A stretch of DNA of 64,000 bases, taken from positions 1,674,001-1,738,000 of the forward strand of contig NZ_LR134287.1 of assembly GCF_900636515.1 (NCBI RefSeq), in the 5' to 3' direction. Positions 62,717 through 64,000 of this stretch are shown in pieces (position 1 is the first letter of the stretch; each line of letters starts with the position of its first letter). The DNA comes from Neisseria animalis (GTDB taxonomy: Bacteria > Pseudomonadota > Gammaproteobacteria > Burkholderiales > Neisseriaceae). The position numbers were made by a program, and so were the translations under genes. Under the pieces are notes generated by a model. The model had not been told where the DNA came from, searched no databases, and worked only from the letters and a program-made list of their open reading frames with translations.

Positions 62717-64000
62717 TTAGGCCAGAATCTTGCCCGCAATTTCACCCACGTCTTTCGACAAACCTTCTTGCGCGGCGATGCGTTGCAGTTCGGCGGTCAT
62801 CAACGCGCGGCGTTTGGGCTCGAGCTTGTTGCAGATATTGAATGCCTGTACCAGACGCGCGGCAACTTGCGGATTGAAGCGGTCGATTTCCAACACTTTT
62901 TCCGCGATAAAAGCATAGCCGCTGCCGTTTTCCGCATGGAAATGCGGCACGTTGCGGCTGAAGCTGCCCAACAGCGAACGCGCTTTGTTCGGGTTTTCCA
63001 AGCTGAATTTCGGATGGTTTAAGGCTGTCCGAACCTGCTGGAGCGTATCGCTGCGGCGGCTGCTGCCGACGAGCGTGAAATATTTGTCCATCACCAGCGC
63101 GTCGTCGGCGAACTTGGCGGCAAATTTGGCCAATAATCCGTTGCGTTTGTCGCTTTCATGATGGTTGGCGGCAGAAAGCATACCCCATTCGTGGGTCATG
63201 TTTTTCGCCATTTTGTCGTATTCGAGCGCGATAAAGTCTATGGTTTCCGGCTCGGCACGCAATGCCAGCGCGCGCATCGCATTCCGCAGCGCGCGCCATC
63301 CGGCGCGGTCGGGATCGTATTCGTACACCTCCCCGCCGCCCTGCTCTTCCTGATTCTGTGCGTTCAGGAGCAATCCGGCGATTTCGTCGGCGTAGGTTCG
63401 GGCGATTAAATCCAACAGGGCTTCCCGTGCCTGATGAACGCGCAGCGGGTCGATTTCGTTTCGATCCGCCCAACATTCGGCTTCAGACGGCACTTGCAGC
63501 AGCAGGGTTTTAAACGCGGGATTCACATCAGCGCGCAATACATAGCCTACCGCCGCCAGCAATCCGCCGTGTCCGGGCAGCGGCAGCCCCTGAGCGAGCG
63601 CGTATTCGTTGGCGGCCACTGCGCGGCGGTACAGTGTTTGCGCCGCCTCCCAACGGGCAAAGGCATCGGTATCGTGCGACAGCAGCAATGCCAGTTCTTC
63701 ATTGCGATACGGATAGTTCAGATGCACCGGTGCGGAAAAACCGCGCAACAGCGATGGCACTACGCTGCGCCCTACGCCGGCCAATACAAATTCCTGTTCG
63801 GCCTCTTCCAGCACCAGCACCGCCTCGTACACATGCCCGCCCTGATAGCCGAAGGCCGTCTGAACGCCGCTTTCCGCATCCAGCAAGGCCACTTTCAGCG
63901 GCATCATCATCGGTTGTTTTTCCGCCATGTCGGGCGTGGCGGGAATACTTTGTCTGACCGTCAGCACATAATCGCCGTTGTCTTTCAGACGGCCCGATAC
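62717..64000 (-). CDS. pepN: Aminopeptidase N, C-terminal part (runs off the window)
   Basis: The last 428 codons of PepN, about half of its usual 870 residues; the N-terminal catalytic part with HEXXH lies beyond 64000. The C-terminal helical domain is recognised by TVRQSIPATPDM, MMMPLKVALLD, VVPSLLRGFSAPV, ELALLLSHDTDAFARWEAAQTLYR and the end LSKDVGEIAGKILA. The frame continues without a stop to the window edge, so the internal ATG at 63967 is not its start. PepN removes N-terminal residues from peptides in the cytoplasm. Confidence 0.94.
   Translation of the reverse strand, partial: VSGRLKDNGDYVLTVRQSIPATPDMAEKQPMMMPLKVALLDAESGVQTAFGYQGGHVYEAVLVLEEAEQEFVLAGVGRSVVPSLLRGFSAPVHLNYPYRNEELALLLSHDTDAFARWEAAQTLYRRAVAANEYALAQGLPLPGHGGLLAAVGYVLRADVNPAFKTLLLQVPSEAECWADRNEIDPLRVHQAREALLDLIARTYADEIAGLLLNAQNQEEQGGGEVYEYDPDRAGWRALRNAMRALALRAEPETIDFIALEYDKMAKNMTHEWGMLSAANHHESDKRNGLLAKFAAKFADDALVMDKYFTLVGSSRRSDTLQQVRTALNHPKFSLENPNKARSLLGSFSRNVPHFHAENGSGYAFIAEKVLEIDRFNPQVAARLVQAFNICNKLEPKRRALMTAELQRIAAQEGLSKDVGEIAGKILA

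Noticed and set aside
63967..63967. Start of the last minus-strand gene at the ATG here
   Set aside because: The protein is the C-terminal half of PepN and the frame stays open to the window edge.

Overview
The window looks like a chromosomal segment of a Neisseria-type betaproteobacterium. The evidence is the very dense family of DNA uptake sequences (core GCCGTCTG, mostly followed by CAAA, often as inverted pairs that act as terminators), ten copies of a 107-bp Correia-like palindromic element, and house-keeping genes of clear Neisseria character (TfoX-TadA fusion, MIP/FkpA lipoprotein, acnD/prpF methylcitrate genes). The dominant uptake word AGGCCGTCTGCAAA differs from the AGGCCGTCTGAA of many Neisseria, and the nos genes are intact, so this is probably not N. 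meningitidis or N. gonorrhoeae. I cannot name the species.

Layout. 1-7.3 kb: PEBP-family protein, Rep helicase, a small lipoprotein, miaA, tadA, a small membrane protein, lgt and an esterase. 7.4-17.5 kb (minus strand): the methylcitrate cycle genes prpF, acnD, prpC and prpB, which oxidise propionyl-CoA. Interspersed are a VOC protein, a CDF metal transporter with an HMA-like head, an IS110-type transposase remnant, an EamA exporter and a tautomerase. 18.1-18.3 kb: two identical tRNA-Phe genes. 18.5-25.4 kb: membrane protein, ychJ-like gene, RnfB-like ferredoxin, gap, holC, fkpA/mip and purN. 25.8-29.1 kb: a non-canonical Nramp-family transporter and a Pit phosphate transporter, divergently placed.

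29.9-38.6 kb (minus strand): a complete nosRZDFYL set for nitrous oxide respiration. A perfect FNR box (TTGAT-N4-ATCAA) is centred about 41.5 bp before the inferred start of nosR transcription. NosR feeds electrons, NosZ reduces N2O, and NosD, NosF, NosY and NosL build the copper centre. 39.1-46.5 kb: serB, a DUF2788 protein, metZ, a CPA1 antiporter, a DUF808 protein and lnt.

46.6-51.9 kb: the most interesting accessory segment, a compact AT-richer Dnd-like (DNA phosphorothioation) operon. In transcription order it is dndC, a 72-residue protein, dndD and an FtsK/HerA-like ATPase, with a divergent XRE-type regulator. Two 21-bp operator palindromes sit between them. No dndA, dndB or dpt restriction genes are adjacent.

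52.1-64 kb: secB, grxC, rng, a BCCT betaine/choline transporter, an NCS2 purine permease, a duplicated 205-bp non-coding segment, tsaD, greB, trkH and the C-terminal half of pepN, which runs off the window. The 107-bp elements cluster in the spacers and three end within a few bases of a stop codon.
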